Shown here: positions 48,076 through 56,379 of the stretch, piece by piece
How the letters are laid out: each line of letters starts with the position of its first letter
How positions within the stretch are numbered: position 1 is the first letter of the stretch
Assembly (NCBI RefSeq): GCF_900496965.1
Contig: NZ_UFQB01000014.1
Span: forward strand, 62,001-126,000
DNA: 64,000 nt
Direction of reading: 5' to 3'
Origin: Achromobacter agilis
GTDB taxonomy: Bacteria > Pseudomonadota > Gammaproteobacteria > Burkholderiales > Burkholderiaceae_B
The notes under the pieces: generated by a model
Database searches by the model: none
What the model saw: only the letters and a program-made list of their open reading frames with translations
Told to the model about the DNA's origin: nothing
Position numbers and translations under genes: made by a program

Positions 48076-48384
48076 TTACTGCTTGTCTTCCTTCGGCGGT
48101 TCGATGGCGCCGCATTCGAAGGTGACCGTGGCGCGCTTGGAGCCCAGGCCGGTTGCGTGATTGGAGGTGATCTTCGGCTTCTGCAGCTTGCGTCCGCTGG
48201 ATTTGCAATATTGTTCGGCGCGCTGCAGCGTCTGATTCTTGATCTCGACCCAGGTCAGCAGCTGCGTGCCTGAACTGTAGGTGACGCTGTAGGTGTCCTT
48301 GCCGACGGAGGTGACCTCGCTCATGCTGGAACAGGCGGCCAGAAGGGTGAGCACGGCGGCGGCGGGGGCAAGACGAGCAAGCAT
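48076..48384 (-). CDS. small predicted lipoprotein
   Basis: This 102-residue protein begins MLARLAPAAAVLTLLAAC, with a lipobox LAAC and acylation at Cys18. The remainder is short, hydrophilic and has two further cysteines. I do not recognise a family. The start at 48384 has AGGA about 6 bases upstream; an ATG at 48414 would add ten residues before the signal. It lies 63 bases before pdxA and 42 after the Lrp gene on the same strand. Confidence 0.75.
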   Translation of the reverse strand: MLARLAPAAAVLTLLAACSSMSEVTSVGKDTYSVTYSSGTQLLTWVEIKNQTLQRAEQYCKSSGRKLQKPKITSNHATGLGSKRATVTFECGAIEPPKEDKQ

Positions 48385-48426
48385 GGAGGGTCCTGGAATC
48401 GCGATAACCATCATTACACCATCATT

Positions 48427-48885
48427 TCACGGCGCGCCGACGGCGCTGCGGCGGTCCACCTTGCGGCTGAGGACGATGGAGGTCTGGGTCTGCTTGACGC
48501 CATCGATGAGGCCGATGCGGTCGAGCAGCTCGTCGAGCTGCTCATGGGTTTCGCACCGCAGGAAGATCAGGTAGTCGTAGGGGCCGCTGACGGACGACAC
48601 TTCCTCGACTTCGGGCATTTTCTCGAGTTCGCGGATCACGGCGGCCGGCGTCTTGGGCAGCACGCTGATGAAGCAATAGGCGCGCACCGCGGCTTCTTCC
48701 AGCAGGCGCCCCAGGCGCACGCCGTAGCCGGCCACGATGTGTTCGCGTTCCAGCCGGGCGATGCGCGCCACCACCGTGGTGCGGGCCAGCCCGAGCTTGC
48801 GCGCCAGGATGGCGGCGGGCTCGCGCGCATTGGCTTGCAGCAGGCTGAGCAGTTGCCGGTCGATGGCGTCGAGTCTTTCGTTCAT
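48427..48885 (-). CDS. Lrp/AsnC-family transcriptional regulator
   Basis: The 152-residue protein has an N-terminal HTH (LDAIDRQLLSLLQANAREPAAILARKLGLARTTVVARIARLEREHIVAGYGV) and a C-terminal RAM ligand-binding domain (FISVLPKTPAAVIRELEKMPEVEEVSSVSGPYDYLIFLR). Such proteins form octamers that sense amino acids. Its regulon is not evident; the lipoprotein and pdxA genes downstream are candidates. Confidence 0.92.
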   Translation of the reverse strand: MNERLDAIDRQLLSLLQANAREPAAILARKLGLARTTVVARIARLEREHIVAGYGVRLGRLLEEAAVRAYCFISVLPKTPAAVIRELEKMPEVEEVSSVSGPYDYLIFLRCETHEQLDELLDRIGLIDGVKQTQTSIVLSRKVDRRSAVGAP

Positions 48886-48959
48886 GCGTTGGGCGGCGCA
48901 GGGCGCAAGGAGGGCGATTGCCGACGGTACAGGCCCCGGCCCGCCCGCGTCAACACGCC

Positions 48960-49565
48960 TTAACCATCCGATTCGGGCGGAATGCCGCCCTGGTAGATGC
49001 GTCCGTCGAACTCGAAGCGGGTGATGGTCTTGCGCGCGGCATCGAAGATGCGGTCGCGGCTCGCGGCGTCCAGGCCGTCGTGGTCGGCGAAGCTGAAGCG
49101 GCAGAGATCGATATCACTGTCGTAGAAGGCCGAGTGCACGAAACGGCTGACGTCGAGCTCATGCGCGAAATGCGCGAATTCGCGCAGTTGTTCCATTTCG
49201 TGGAATGAGCCATTGCGGCTGACCAGCAGCATGCCGAACTTGCGCTCTTCGTCCGCGGTGGGTTCCGGGGCGGGCGGCGTGTCGGCGGCTTGCGGTTCCG
49301 CGTAGTCGAAGCGGGCGCCGAACTCGTGCATGGCGGCCAGCACGCGCTGCCATGCGTCTTCGTCCAGGGCGAGGCGGGCCGCCACGAAGAACAGGCGCTG
49401 CCGGCCCAGCGAGCGCGGCTCGGGGCCGCCGATATAGCTGGACCAGGGCGCGGCCGCGTCCAGCCCGGCCAGCTCCGTCATGCGCGCGTCGCTGTATCCC
49501 AGCCTGTCCTGCAGGCGTCGCAGGGACTGGGCATCCGGGGGAACATAGTTCTGGATCGTCTTCAT
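48960..49565 (-). CDS. hypothetical protein with HTH-like N-terminus
   Basis: I do not recognise this 201-residue protein. Residues 10-60 (LRRLQDRLGYSDARMTELAGLDAAAPWSSYIGGPEPRSLG) resemble the Cro/C1-like fold seen in small regulators with a WxxYxGG element. A Pro/Ala/Glu-rich hinge lies near residues 95-110, followed by a mixed alpha/beta C-terminal half. The MKTIQNYV start at 49565 is the only convincing one. Function unknown; a DNA-binding role is possible. Confidence 0.6.
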   Translation of the reverse strand: MKTIQNYVPPDAQSLRRLQDRLGYSDARMTELAGLDAAAPWSSYIGGPEPRSLGRQRLFFVAARLALDEDAWQRVLAAMHEFGARFDYAEPQAADTPPAPEPTADEERKFGMLLVSRNGSFHEMEQLREFAHFAHELDVSRFVHSAFYDSDIDLCRFSFADHDGLDAASRDRIFDAARKTITRFEFDGRIYQGGIPPESDG

Positions 49566-49737
49566 GAGCGCGCTCCGTTGTGTTCCGGGCGCCGCGGAAC
49601 AGGGGCGGCGGCGTGCGCCGGAGCACCCTTGCGGCTACGCTTTCATGCTAGCGCGCCACGCCGGGCTTGCCTAGCGCCGGCCAGCGGGGAGGGCGTGCTA
49701 GGATTTGCGCCGACTTTCATTGCCAGGAGGCTTACCC

Positions 49738-49983
49738 ATGGACATCCAGGAACAAATTGCCGTCATCGTGCACACCATTTCGCACCAGGGCGGCCGTATC
49801 GACGCGCTGAATTCGACCCTGCTGTCGATGCTGCATCTGGTCAAGGCGTCGCCCGGCCTGCGCGAGGCGATCGAGGCCCAGCTGGAACAGAACTACTCCA
49901 GCCTGCTGGCTCGCTCCGAGAATCCGCAGTACGTGGCGGGGTTCGAGAGTGTGCGCGACATGATCACCGCGGCCTTGAAGTAG
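49738..49983 (+). CDS. small hypothetical protein, 81 aa
   Basis: The protein is short and likely helical (MDIQEQIAVIVHTISHQGGRIDALNSTLLSMLHLV) with no membrane segment or signal. CAGGAGG lies about 7 bases before the ATG, so it is probably translated. I do not recognise a family. It is divergent from the HTH-like hypothetical gene. Confidence 0.65.
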   Translation: MDIQEQIAVIVHTISHQGGRIDALNSTLLSMLHLVKASPGLREAIEAQLEQNYSSLLARSENPQYVAGFESVRDMITAALK

Positions 49984-50008
49984 GCGCGAGTAGGCGCGGC
50001 AACGCGGG

Positions 50009-50103
50009 GAAGTTACCCACAACTTCTGTGGACAAGCCTTGGGATAGCGCGGGCATAGCTGCGTAAATTCCTTTGAATACAAAGGCTTGCCCGGGGCGCT
50101 CAA
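50009..50103 (+). repeat. 95-bp element with DnaA-box-like core, copy 1
   Basis: The first 39 bases share GAAGTTRCCCACA and TGTGGACAAGCCTTGGGATAG with copy 2 at 53920. TTACCCACA-N5-TGTGGACAA is a pair of inverted DnaA-box-like 9-mers. The right end (ACAA.G.CTTG.C.G, then CGCTCAA) is also conserved, and both copies are exactly 95 bp. Confidence 0.7.
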
Positions 50104-50221
50104 AGGCGGCTCCCTGCGCGCATTGCCGCAGCACGAGACAGCGATCGTCAAGAGGCGCCCAAGCCGGGTAATATGCGCCCCCATGCGGAATCAGTATTCA
50201 TTGGAATGCCGGGACGGATCG

Positions 50222-50455
50222 ATGGCGGTACGCGTTTCGGAAGCAGCAAAGCTGGCGGCATTCGACCCCGGCAAACTTTCGCCCGCGGCGCGCGAAAGCT
50301 GGGAGCGCATGGGCCATGGCTTTAAGGCCTGGCACGACTTCGACCAGCGCCATCCCATCCTGCGCCGCCTGGCGCGCTTGCCGTTGATAGGCACCTGGTA
50401 CCGCAAGGCTCGGCGCCGCCATGTGCTGCGGGCCAACGGCGAACTGGTGTTCTGA
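50222..50455 (+). CDS. small hypothetical basic protein
   Basis: The 77-residue protein is rich in Arg and aromatic residues (ESWERMGHGFKAWHDFDQRHPILRRLARLPLIGTWYRKARRRHVL). I do not recognise it. The ATG at 50222 is preceded by GGGACGG; an in-frame ATG at 50183 would add 13 residues. It is convergent with the DedA gene. A repeat element lies upstream. Confidence 0.5.
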   Translation: MAVRVSEAAKLAAFDPGKLSPAARESWERMGHGFKAWHDFDQRHPILRRLARLPLIGTWYRKARRRHVLRANGELVF

Positions 50456-50480
50456 CGCGGCCCGCGCAGGCGGCCCGCGT

Positions 50481-51044
50481 TTACTTCCTGCGCCTGGCGT
50501 ACAGGTGGTACGCCAGCCAGATGGCCGCGCCGATTGCAGCCGCCGCCCCCAGCTTGGTTTCGACCCCATGCAGGCGGCCGAGCATGGATTCGATCGTCTG
50601 CCCGAACGCATAGCCCAGCGCGCTGAAACACACCGCCCAGATGGCGGCCGCGATGGCATTGAGCACGAGGAACCGCAACGGCGATACGCGCGATACGCCC
50701 AGCGCTACCGGACCGACCGTGCGCAGCCCGTAGAGAAAGCGCAAGGCCAGGATGAAACTGTGAGGATAGCGGTCGACCAGCGCCAGCGCCTTGCCGAAGG
50801 CGGGCTGCTCGCGGATCCGCCTGACGTAGCGGCGGTCGCGATAGCGCCGCCCCAGATAGAACAGCAACTGGTCGGCCGCGAATGAACCGGCGAACGCGCA
50901 CAGCATGACGTCGGGTAGGTGCAGCAGACGCTGGTGCGCCAGGAACCCCGCAAGCACCACCACGCTTTCGCCTTCCAGGAAGGTGCCGGCCAGCACCGCC
51001 CACAGGCCGTAGTCGACAATGAACTGATGCAGCGCCGGGTTCAT
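50481..51044 (-). CDS. DedA-family membrane protein
   Basis: The 187-residue inner-membrane protein has the DedA (VTT-domain) signatures FLEGESVVVLAGFLAH, FAGSFAADQLLFYLGR and LRFLYGLRTVGPVALGVSRV. DedA proteins contribute to lipid-carrier recycling and envelope integrity. Its ATG overlaps the stop of the MocR gene (ATGA), so the two are translationally coupled, with MocR first. Confidence 0.9.
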   Translation of the reverse strand: MNPALHQFIVDYGLWAVLAGTFLEGESVVVLAGFLAHQRLLHLPDVMLCAFAGSFAADQLLFYLGRRYRDRRYVRRIREQPAFGKALALVDRYPHSFILALRFLYGLRTVGPVALGVSRVSPLRFLVLNAIAAAIWAVCFSALGYAFGQTIESMLGRLHGVETKLGAAAAIGAAIWLAYHLYARRRK

Positions 51045-52483
51045 TTCTTCGGCCGTTCGGCCACGATGCGCGCCAGCGTCTGCAGGGCCTGGGTGATGTC
51101 GGGCGTGGTGCGCTGGCCGCAGCTGATGCGCAGGAAGTGGTCGTAGCGGGTGCCGTTCGAGAACATGGAGCCCGGCGCCACCCGGATGCCTTCGCGCAGG
51201 GCGGTCTCGAAGACGTCCATGCCCGAGCGGCCGCCGGGCATTTCGACCCATAGCAGCATGCCTCCCTGCGGCACGCTCAAGCGGGTGCCCGGCGGGAAAT
51301 GCGCGGCGATGGTTTCGGCGGTCTGGTCGCGCTGGGCCTTCAGGTGCCGGCGCAGCCGCGACAGGTGCCGGTCGTAGGCGCGGGATCCCATGAATTCCGC
51401 CACGGCGATCTGCGCGAGCGGTTCGTTGGGCCGGCTCTGGGCGAATTTCAGCATGGCGATGCGGGCCTTCCAGCGACCGCCGATCAACCAGCCCAGGCGC
51501 ATGCCCGGGGCCAGCGTCTTGTGCATGGATGAACAGTAGATGACGTTGCCGGTCGCGTCCCAGGACTTGGCGGCGGGCAGCGGCGTGTCGTCATCGGTCA
51601 GCGCGCCATAGGTGTCGTCCTCGATCAGCGGCACTTGCTGGCGTTCGCACAGCGCTACCAGGCGGGCCTTCTCCGCCTCGGGCATGACGCAGCCCAGGGG
51701 ATTCTGGAAATTGGGCACCACGACCACGGCGCGGATGTTGCCGTGCGTCTGGAAGGCCAGGTCCAGCGCCTCGATCGACAAGCCGTGCTGAGGGCTGGTC
51801 GGGATCTCCAGTGCCCGCATGCCCAGGCTTTCCAGGACTTGCAGCAGGCCGAAGTAGGCGGGGGACTCGACGGCGATGGTGTCTCCCGGGCGGGCCACGG
51901 CGCGCAACGCCAGGTTCAGGGCCTCGATGCAGCCGTGCGTGACGATGACGTCGTCGGGCGTTGCATTGATACCGTTGGCCAGCGCCCGGCGCGCGAGCAC
52001 GGTACGCAGTTCCGGATGGCCCTGCGGGGGGACGGAGCTGACCAGCACCTGCGGCGACTGGCGCAGGGCGCGCGTCATCGCCTGCTTGAGCGCTTCCATG
52101 GGATAGGCCTCGGGCACCGCCGCGGCCAGCGCGAAGTTGGCGCTGACCGGATGCGCCTCGCACTTGGCCACGAAGTCCGACACCCGGTCGTGGATGCCCA
52201 CGTACTGCGCGGCGCCCAGTGTCTGCCGGATGTCGGGCTCGCCGACGGGCGGAATGCTGCTGCGCCGCGGCTTCAGGACGAAGTATCCGGAGCGGGGGCG
52301 GGCTTCGATCAGCCCGTCGTCTTCCAGCTGGCGGCAGGCCTGCAGCGCGGTGGAGAGACTGACGTGATGGGTGCGCACCAGCGTGCGCACGGAGGGCATG
52401 CGCTGCGCCGGCGCCAGGACACCCGCCTGGATGGCGCGCCGGTAGTGGTTGGCCAGGCGTAGGTAGAGCGGTTGCGGATCCAT
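51041..52483 (-). CDS. MocR-type GntR/aminotransferase fusion regulator
   Basis: The 480-residue protein fuses a GntR winged HTH (residues 1-75, with MPSVRTLVRTHHVSLSTALQACRQLEDDGLIEARPRSGYFV) to an aminotransferase-I-like domain. The PLP-lysine is in SSMHKTLAPGMRLGW, and VVVPNFQNPLG plus IEDDTYG give the usual cofactor motifs. MocR proteins sense PLP or amino compounds and act as regulators. The start at 52483 (MDPQPLYLRLANHY) is the family start; a longer frame enters the DUF2917 promoter region. DedA is coupled downstream. The divergent DUF2917 gene is a likely target. Confidence 0.9.
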   Translation of the reverse strand: MDPQPLYLRLANHYRRAIQAGVLAPAQRMPSVRTLVRTHHVSLSTALQACRQLEDDGLIEARPRSGYFVLKPRRSSIPPVGEPDIRQTLGAAQYVGIHDRVSDFVAKCEAHPVSANFALAAAVPEAYPMEALKQAMTRALRQSPQVLVSSVPPQGHPELRTVLARRALANGINATPDDVIVTHGCIEALNLALRAVARPGDTIAVESPAYFGLLQVLESLGMRALEIPTSPQHGLSIEALDLAFQTHGNIRAVVVVPNFQNPLGCVMPEAEKARLVALCERQQVPLIEDDTYGALTDDDTPLPAAKSWDATGNVIYCSSMHKTLAPGMRLGWLIGGRWKARIAMLKFAQSRPNEPLAQIAVAEFMGSRAYDRHLSRLRRHLKAQRDQTAETIAAHFPPGTRLSVPQGGMLLWVEMPGGRSGMDVFETALREGIRVAPGSMFSNGTRYDHFLRISCGQRTTPDITQALQTLARIVAERPKK

Positions 52484-52652
52484 GTGCCGATCATGCTCCC
52501 CGAGGTTGGAATGTAGGTAGGCACAGATCAGGGCAAAGTACACCATAACAGCCAGGAAATCGAGGATCTGCATCGGTACAGAAATCGAAATTGTGTGGCT
52601 GTTGCGCATAGCAGGGCGCGCGTAGCCTGTGGTTGTCCGACAGGAGATGACC

Positions 52653-53033
52653 ATGAATCCGAATTTCGCCCCCGATGCCCAGACGCGCCGCCTGGTGCTG
52701 GCCGCCGGCGCCAGCCGCCAACTCGTCCTGCGCGCCGGCGCTACCGTCGTCTGCGTCGATGGCAGCGTGCGTATCGACGAACCGGTGACCGGCCCGGAAG
52801 CCGCGGGCGGCCTGCCTGGCCCGGTATCGGTGCGCGTCAATGCGGGCGAGGGGCACGGCCTGGCCTACGGAGGCGTGGCGCGGGTCACGGCTATCGGGCA
52901 CGCGGAGGTGCTCTGCCTGGAGCGGCCGGGCCTGGCAGGCCGGTTATTGCGCCGGGCGACCGCATTTTTCGGCCTTGCAGATGCCGGAAACCGAAAAAAT
53001 TCCCTGGGTGCGCTGCACAAGATTTCAAAATGA
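52653..53033 (+). CDS. DUF2917 family protein
   Basis: The 126-residue protein resembles DUF2917: a cupin-like beta-rich domain with LVLAAGASRQLVLRAGATVVCVDGSVRI. AGGAG lies six bases before the ATG at 52653; a second ATG at 52647 is too close to it. Function unknown. It is divergent from the MocR gene, an arrangement often seen for this family. Confidence 0.7.
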   Translation: MNPNFAPDAQTRRLVLAAGASRQLVLRAGATVVCVDGSVRIDEPVTGPEAAGGLPGPVSVRVNAGEGHGLAYGGVARVTAIGHAEVLCLERPGLAGRLLRRATAFFGLADAGNRKNSLGALHKISK

Positions 53034-53041
53034 TGTATGAT
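53013..53041 (+). promoter_or_regulatory. promoter of tRNA-fMet
   Basis: A TATGAT -10 box (53036-53041) and a weak TGCACA -35 (53014-53019) with 16-bp spacing would start transcription about six bases before the mature tRNA. The site overlaps the 3' end of the DUF2917 gene. Confidence 0.45.
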
Positions 53042-53053
53042 TCACACATCAGA

Positions 53054-53130
<77 letters not shown>

Positions 53131-53186
53131 GTTTCAAGCAGGACCCGGATATCCGGGCGGCGCACCAAAACGCGCCACTCCTCGAA

Positions 53187-53218
53187 AGAAGCCGCGATCA
53201 TGTCGCGGCTTTTTTTTT
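53187..53218 (+). terminator. intrinsic terminator after tRNA-fMet
   Basis: A perfect 8-bp stem AGCCGCGA-TCATG-TCGCGGCT is followed by a run of nine T. It ends the tRNA transcript about 60 bases past the mature 3' end. Confidence 0.93.
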
Positions 53219-53219
53219 A

Positions 53220-53303
53220 CCTTTTGCCGCCGGGGGCCCCAAGGCAAAAAAAGCGCCCTCTCGGGGGGGGGGGGCAGCAAGCCGAAGGCGCGGCGTGGGG
53301 GCA
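53220..53303 (+). repeat. GC-rich intergenic repeat, copy 4
   Basis: The copy starts with CCTTTTGCCGCCGGGGGCCCC and continues AAGG, AAAAAAAGCGCCC, a G-rich run, GCAGCAAGCCGAAGGCGCGGCGTGGGGG. It is followed directly by copy 5. Confidence 0.75.
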
Positions 53304-53383
53304 CCTTTTTGCCGCCGGGCCGCCCCAAGGCAAAAAAGCGCCCCCTTGGGGGGCAGCAAGCCGAAGGCGCGGCGTGGGGGCAC
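53304..53383 (+). repeat. GC-rich intergenic repeat, copy 5 (tandem)
   Basis: This is the second tandem unit, near-identical to copy 4 but with an intact CCGCCCCAAGG and CCCCCTTGGGGGGCAGC. Together they fill most of the 390-base gap between tRNA-fMet and the next gene. Confidence 0.75.
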
Positions 53384-53523
53384 CTTTTCTCCACCTTTCC
53401 CTTGCCTTGGGTCAAATCTTTGTTCCAGCCCGGGCTTTCCCGGGTGCGCCGTGGCCGCACAGGGGGTCGGCCCTGCGCTACGATGGGTCACGCGCGCTAG
53501 GTTGCCGCATTCGAGGAGGGTCC

Positions 53524-53868
53524 ATGGGAACAGCAAAATACGATCATCCCGGTTACGTTGCCGACACCGGCGCTGAAGGCAGGTACCACGTCGGCATCTG
53601 GTGCCCCCACGGCTATCCCGCCCATATCCATATCGGCCGCCCCGCCGAGAGCGGCGATCCCCAGGCGCTGCTGCGGCTGCGCATCCCGGACGGTGTTTTC
53701 CAGTCCCTGCCTGATGATCCCGAGACTCTGTGCCGCCGCGCGCTTGGCCAGGCGCTGGATGCGGGGCTGCTGCGTTCGGTCTCGGTAGATGGCGAGTACC
53801 AGGAGCTGCGTTTCCAGCTTGACGCCGAACCTTGGTCGGGGCCGATGCAGGCAGCGATCCGCGCCTAG
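53524..53868 (+). CDS. hypothetical protein, 114 aa
   Basis: I do not recognise this small protein. It begins MGTAKYDHPGYVADTGAEGRYHVGIWCPHGYPAHIHIG, which is rich in His and Tyr, and has a polar C-terminal half with no membrane segment. GAGGAGGG lies 5 bases before the ATG, so the start is well supported. It is followed by a DnaA-box-like repeat. Confidence 0.65.
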   Translation: MGTAKYDHPGYVADTGAEGRYHVGIWCPHGYPAHIHIGRPAESGDPQALLRLRIPDGVFQSLPDDPETLCRRALGQALDAGLLRSVSVDGEYQELRFQLDAEPWSGPMQAAIRA

Positions 53869-54173
53869 GGCTGATCCCAGGCAGATGCAAAAAGGGGCAT
53901 GCTGTGGGCCTTCCAAGGCGAAGTTGCCCACAGGGATTGTGGACAAGCCTTGGGATAGTCCTTGTGCATGTCCGCTTTCTCCCGAGATAACAAGGACTTG
54001 GCGGAAACGCTCAATAAACGCCCTGCGGGGCGTTTGTTGCGTCCAGGCTCTGCATGGCCGTGCTGTGCGACAATTCTTGCCCGCGCCGCGTCCTCTCCAG
54101 CTTTCCCTCCCGATTCTTCTTCCATGCACCGTGCTTCGCCTGTCCCTCCCGTCAGCCTGAAGGCGCCGGCGCC
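53869..54173. other. 305-bp intergenic region with repeat
   Basis: The stretch holds copy 2 of the 95-bp DnaA-box-like element (53920-54014) and a short inverted repeat AACGCCC-TGC-GGGGCGTT just downstream (54016-54032). No gene is supported. Confidence 0.6.
53920..54014 (+). repeat. 95-bp element with DnaA-box-like core, copy 2
   Basis: The copy shares the left 39 bases (identical except for the 5-base spacer and one R position) and the right-end CGCTCAA with copy 1 at 50009. The middle has diverged, yet the length is identical at 95 bp. Confidence 0.7.
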
Positions 54174-55454
54174 ATGAGCCCGACCGTCAAGCGCGTCGCC
54201 GTCATCGGCGGCGGTCCGGCCGGCCTGATGGCCGCGGAATGGCTGAGCGGACACGCCGTGCAGGTGGACGTGTTCGACGCGATGCCCTCGGTCGGCCGCA
54301 AATTCCTGATGGCTGGGCGGGGCGGCTTGAACCTGACCCACAGCGAGCCCGCCGGGCCGTTCCTGGCCCGCTATGGCACCCGAGCGGCGCAGGTGGCGCG
54401 GTGGCTGGAGGCGCTGGACGCCGGCGGCCTGAGAGACTGGGCGCACGGGCTCGGCATTCAGACGTTCGTGGGCTCGTCCGGACGCGTGTTCCCCGAGGAA
54501 ATGAAAGCGGCGCCGCTGCTGCGGGCCTGGCTTGCCCGGCTGCGCGCCCGCGGCGTTCGGCTGCACATGCGGCACCGCTGGCTGGGATGGCCGGCCGATG
54601 CCAGGCCTTGCGCCGCCGCGCTGCGGTTCGATTCGCCCGAGGGCGAGCAGGCGTATGCCGCCGCCGATGCCGTGATCCTGGCGCTGGGCGGCGGAAGCTG
54701 GGCCAAGCTGGGATCGGACGGCGCCTGGATGGCGAGCCTGCGGGCGCATGGCATCGAGGTGGCGCCGTTGCGTCCGGCCAATTGCGGCTTCGACGTGGCC
54801 TGGTCGGATCATTTTCGCGAGCGCAACGCGGGGCTGCCCGTAAAGTCCGTGGCCATGGCCTGCGAAACGGCCGCGGGCCAAAGACTGGCCCGGCAGGGCG
54901 AGTTCGTCATTTCAGAGTCCGGCGTCGAAGGCAGCCTGGTCTATGCGCTGTCGGCGCCCTTGCGCGACCAGATCGAAGCCAGCGGCGAGGCGACTGCCGT
55001 GCTGGATCTGCTGCCGGACTGGCCCCAGGAAAAGGTAATGGCGGCGGTGACGCATCCGCGCGGCGCGCGTTCGATGTCCAGCCATCTACAGAGCCGCCTT
55101 GGGCTGAAGGGCGTCAAGGCGGGGCTGCTGCGCGAATGCGCGGCGGTGGAGGATTTCCGCGATCCGGCCCGTCTCGGTTTGCGGATCAAGGCCCTGCCGT
55201 TGAAGCTGGTGCGGCCCCGTCCGATCGACGAGGCAATCAGCACCGCGGGCGGGGTGCATTTCGATGCCTTGTCGCCCGGACTGATGTTGCGCGCGGCGCC
55301 CGGTGTCTTTTGCGCGGGCGAGATGCTGGATTGGGAGGCGCCGACCGGCGGCTACCTATTGACGGCGTGCATGGCGAGCGGGGCCGTCGCGGCCTTGGGT
55401 ATCATGGATTTCCTGGCCGCGGGCCAGGCCCGGGATCAGGAGCTCGACGGGTAG
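54174..55454 (+). CDS. BaiN/YhiN-like flavoprotein
   Basis: The 426-residue protein has an N-terminal dinucleotide-binding motif VAVIGGGPAGLMAAEWLS and the family's GRKFLMAGRGGLNLTHSE signature. It also has VILALGGGSWAKLGSDG, and near the C-terminus GVFCAGEMLDWEAPTGGYLLTACMASG. It looks like the TIGR03862-type branch of the BaiN/HI0933 flavoprotein group, whose physiological substrate is mostly unknown. The ATG at 54174 gives the expected N-terminus. Its stop overlaps the 3' end of the convergent Nif11-like gene by 19 bases. Confidence 0.87.
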   Translation: MSPTVKRVAVIGGGPAGLMAAEWLSGHAVQVDVFDAMPSVGRKFLMAGRGGLNLTHSEPAGPFLARYGTRAAQVARWLEALDAGGLRDWAHGLGIQTFVGSSGRVFPEEMKAAPLLRAWLARLRARGVRLHMRHRWLGWPADARPCAAALRFDSPEGEQAYAAADAVILALGGGSWAKLGSDGAWMASLRAHGIEVAPLRPANCGFDVAWSDHFRERNAGLPVKSVAMACETAAGQRLARQGEFVISESGVEGSLVYALSAPLRDQIEASGEATAVLDLLPDWPQEKVMAAVTHPRGARSMSSHLQSRLGLKGVKAGLLRECAAVEDFRDPARLGLRIKALPLKLVRPRPIDEAISTAGGVHFDALSPGLMLRAAPGVFCAGEMLDWEAPTGGYLLTACMASGAVAALGIMDFLAAGQARDQELDG

Positions 55455-55840
55455 GGCGTCAGGCCCGCAGGCGCGCGCGGCGCCAGGTCGCCGACCACGT
55501 GGCCCACCACCGGTGGGCCGCCCTCGGGCTGCGTGATGATGCCGATCACCCGGGTAATGGCGCTGGCCGGGATGCTGGTGCCCTGGGCCGGATCCTGTAC
55601 CAATTGCCAGATGGCGGCCTCTTCCGTGCCGGATTCCTCGTCGGCCGCGTGTGTCGCGTCCAGGCAGCTGCGGGCAAAAGAAGACCAGTCCGCCGCGCTG
55701 CAGGGCAGGCCATGCGTGGTGGCCAGGCGCGCCAACGCCTGGGGCGCGTCAGCTTGGCTAGCGGCGTGCTGGGCGGCGGCGCCCAGCGTGACATCCAGCG
55801 ACAGCAATCGGAGAAACTCTACGACATTGTCGGTATTCAT
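55436..55840 (-). CDS. Nif11-like domain protein
   Basis: The 134-residue protein begins MNTDNVVEFLRLLSLDVTLGAA. Its first 55 residues resemble the Nif11 domain: a leading helix with xVxEFLxxLxxDxxL, a central acidic/Ala segment and a second helix CSAADWSSFAR. The C-terminal half is Gly/Pro-rich with EGGPPVVG. Nif11 proteins are either nitrogen-fixation-linked or leader peptides of ribosomal natural products. No maturase, protease or transporter gene of that kind is adjacent. It is downstream of a second small unknown gene on the same strand. Confidence 0.6.
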   Translation of the reverse strand: MNTDNVVEFLRLLSLDVTLGAAAQHAASQADAPQALARLATTHGLPCSAADWSSFARSCLDATHAADEESGTEEAAIWQLVQDPAQGTSIPASAITRVIGIITQPEGGPPVVGHVVGDLAPRAPAGLTPYPSSS

Positions 55841-55903
55841 TATGGGTCTCCTGCTATAGCTATTCTGGTCTTGATCCTGCTGCTGGGCACGGTATGCGGC
55901 GCT

Positions 55904-56260
55904 TCAGCCGGCCTGGCCCAGCATCGACACTAATGCCTGTTTCAGGCGCGCCGAAAAAATCGGTACCGTATGGGATACGCCATTGCGGTCCACGCCCTCT
56001 TTGAGTTCGACAGACTGCCCAAGGAAAATATCCGGCGCGGCGCCGATTTCGTTATATCGGGCGAGCAGTTCGTTCACCTCGCGCTGGGCGTCGGCCAGCG
56101 TGCTGCTGTCCGCGAGCTTGCCGGCAGCGTGGGCCTGCAGAATTCGGTGCAGATCGTCGATGAACAGCGCCAAAGCCGCTTGTCCGCGGCATTGAGGCTG
56201 TTCCCAGCCCCAGCCTTGAGGAGAGGAAGCGGCGCCCTGCGATACATGTTTCTTGATCAT
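55904..56260 (-). CDS. hypothetical protein, 118 aa
   Basis: I do not recognise this protein. It has a hydrophilic Gly/Gln/Ser/Trp leader (residues 1-28), then a helical core LALFIDDLHRILQAHAAGKLAD and LADAQREVNELLARYNEIG. There is no signal peptide or membrane segment. It lies 63 bases upstream of the Nif11-like gene on the same strand, so the two may be co-transcribed. Confidence 0.55.
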   Translation of the reverse strand: MIKKHVSQGAASSPQGWGWEQPQCRGQAALALFIDDLHRILQAHAAGKLADSSTLADAQREVNELLARYNEIGAAPDIFLGQSVELKEGVDRNGVSHTVPIFSARLKQALVSMLGQAG

Positions 56261-56379
56261 TTGCGCATCCTAATCCATTGCCGGCAATTTCGCGACAGGC
56301 GCGGATGGAGGGTGATGCTCAAACTGGGGCCTTTGCGTTATGCTGGATTCCGCCCTTTCCGGCCAGACAGGAGATGTTC

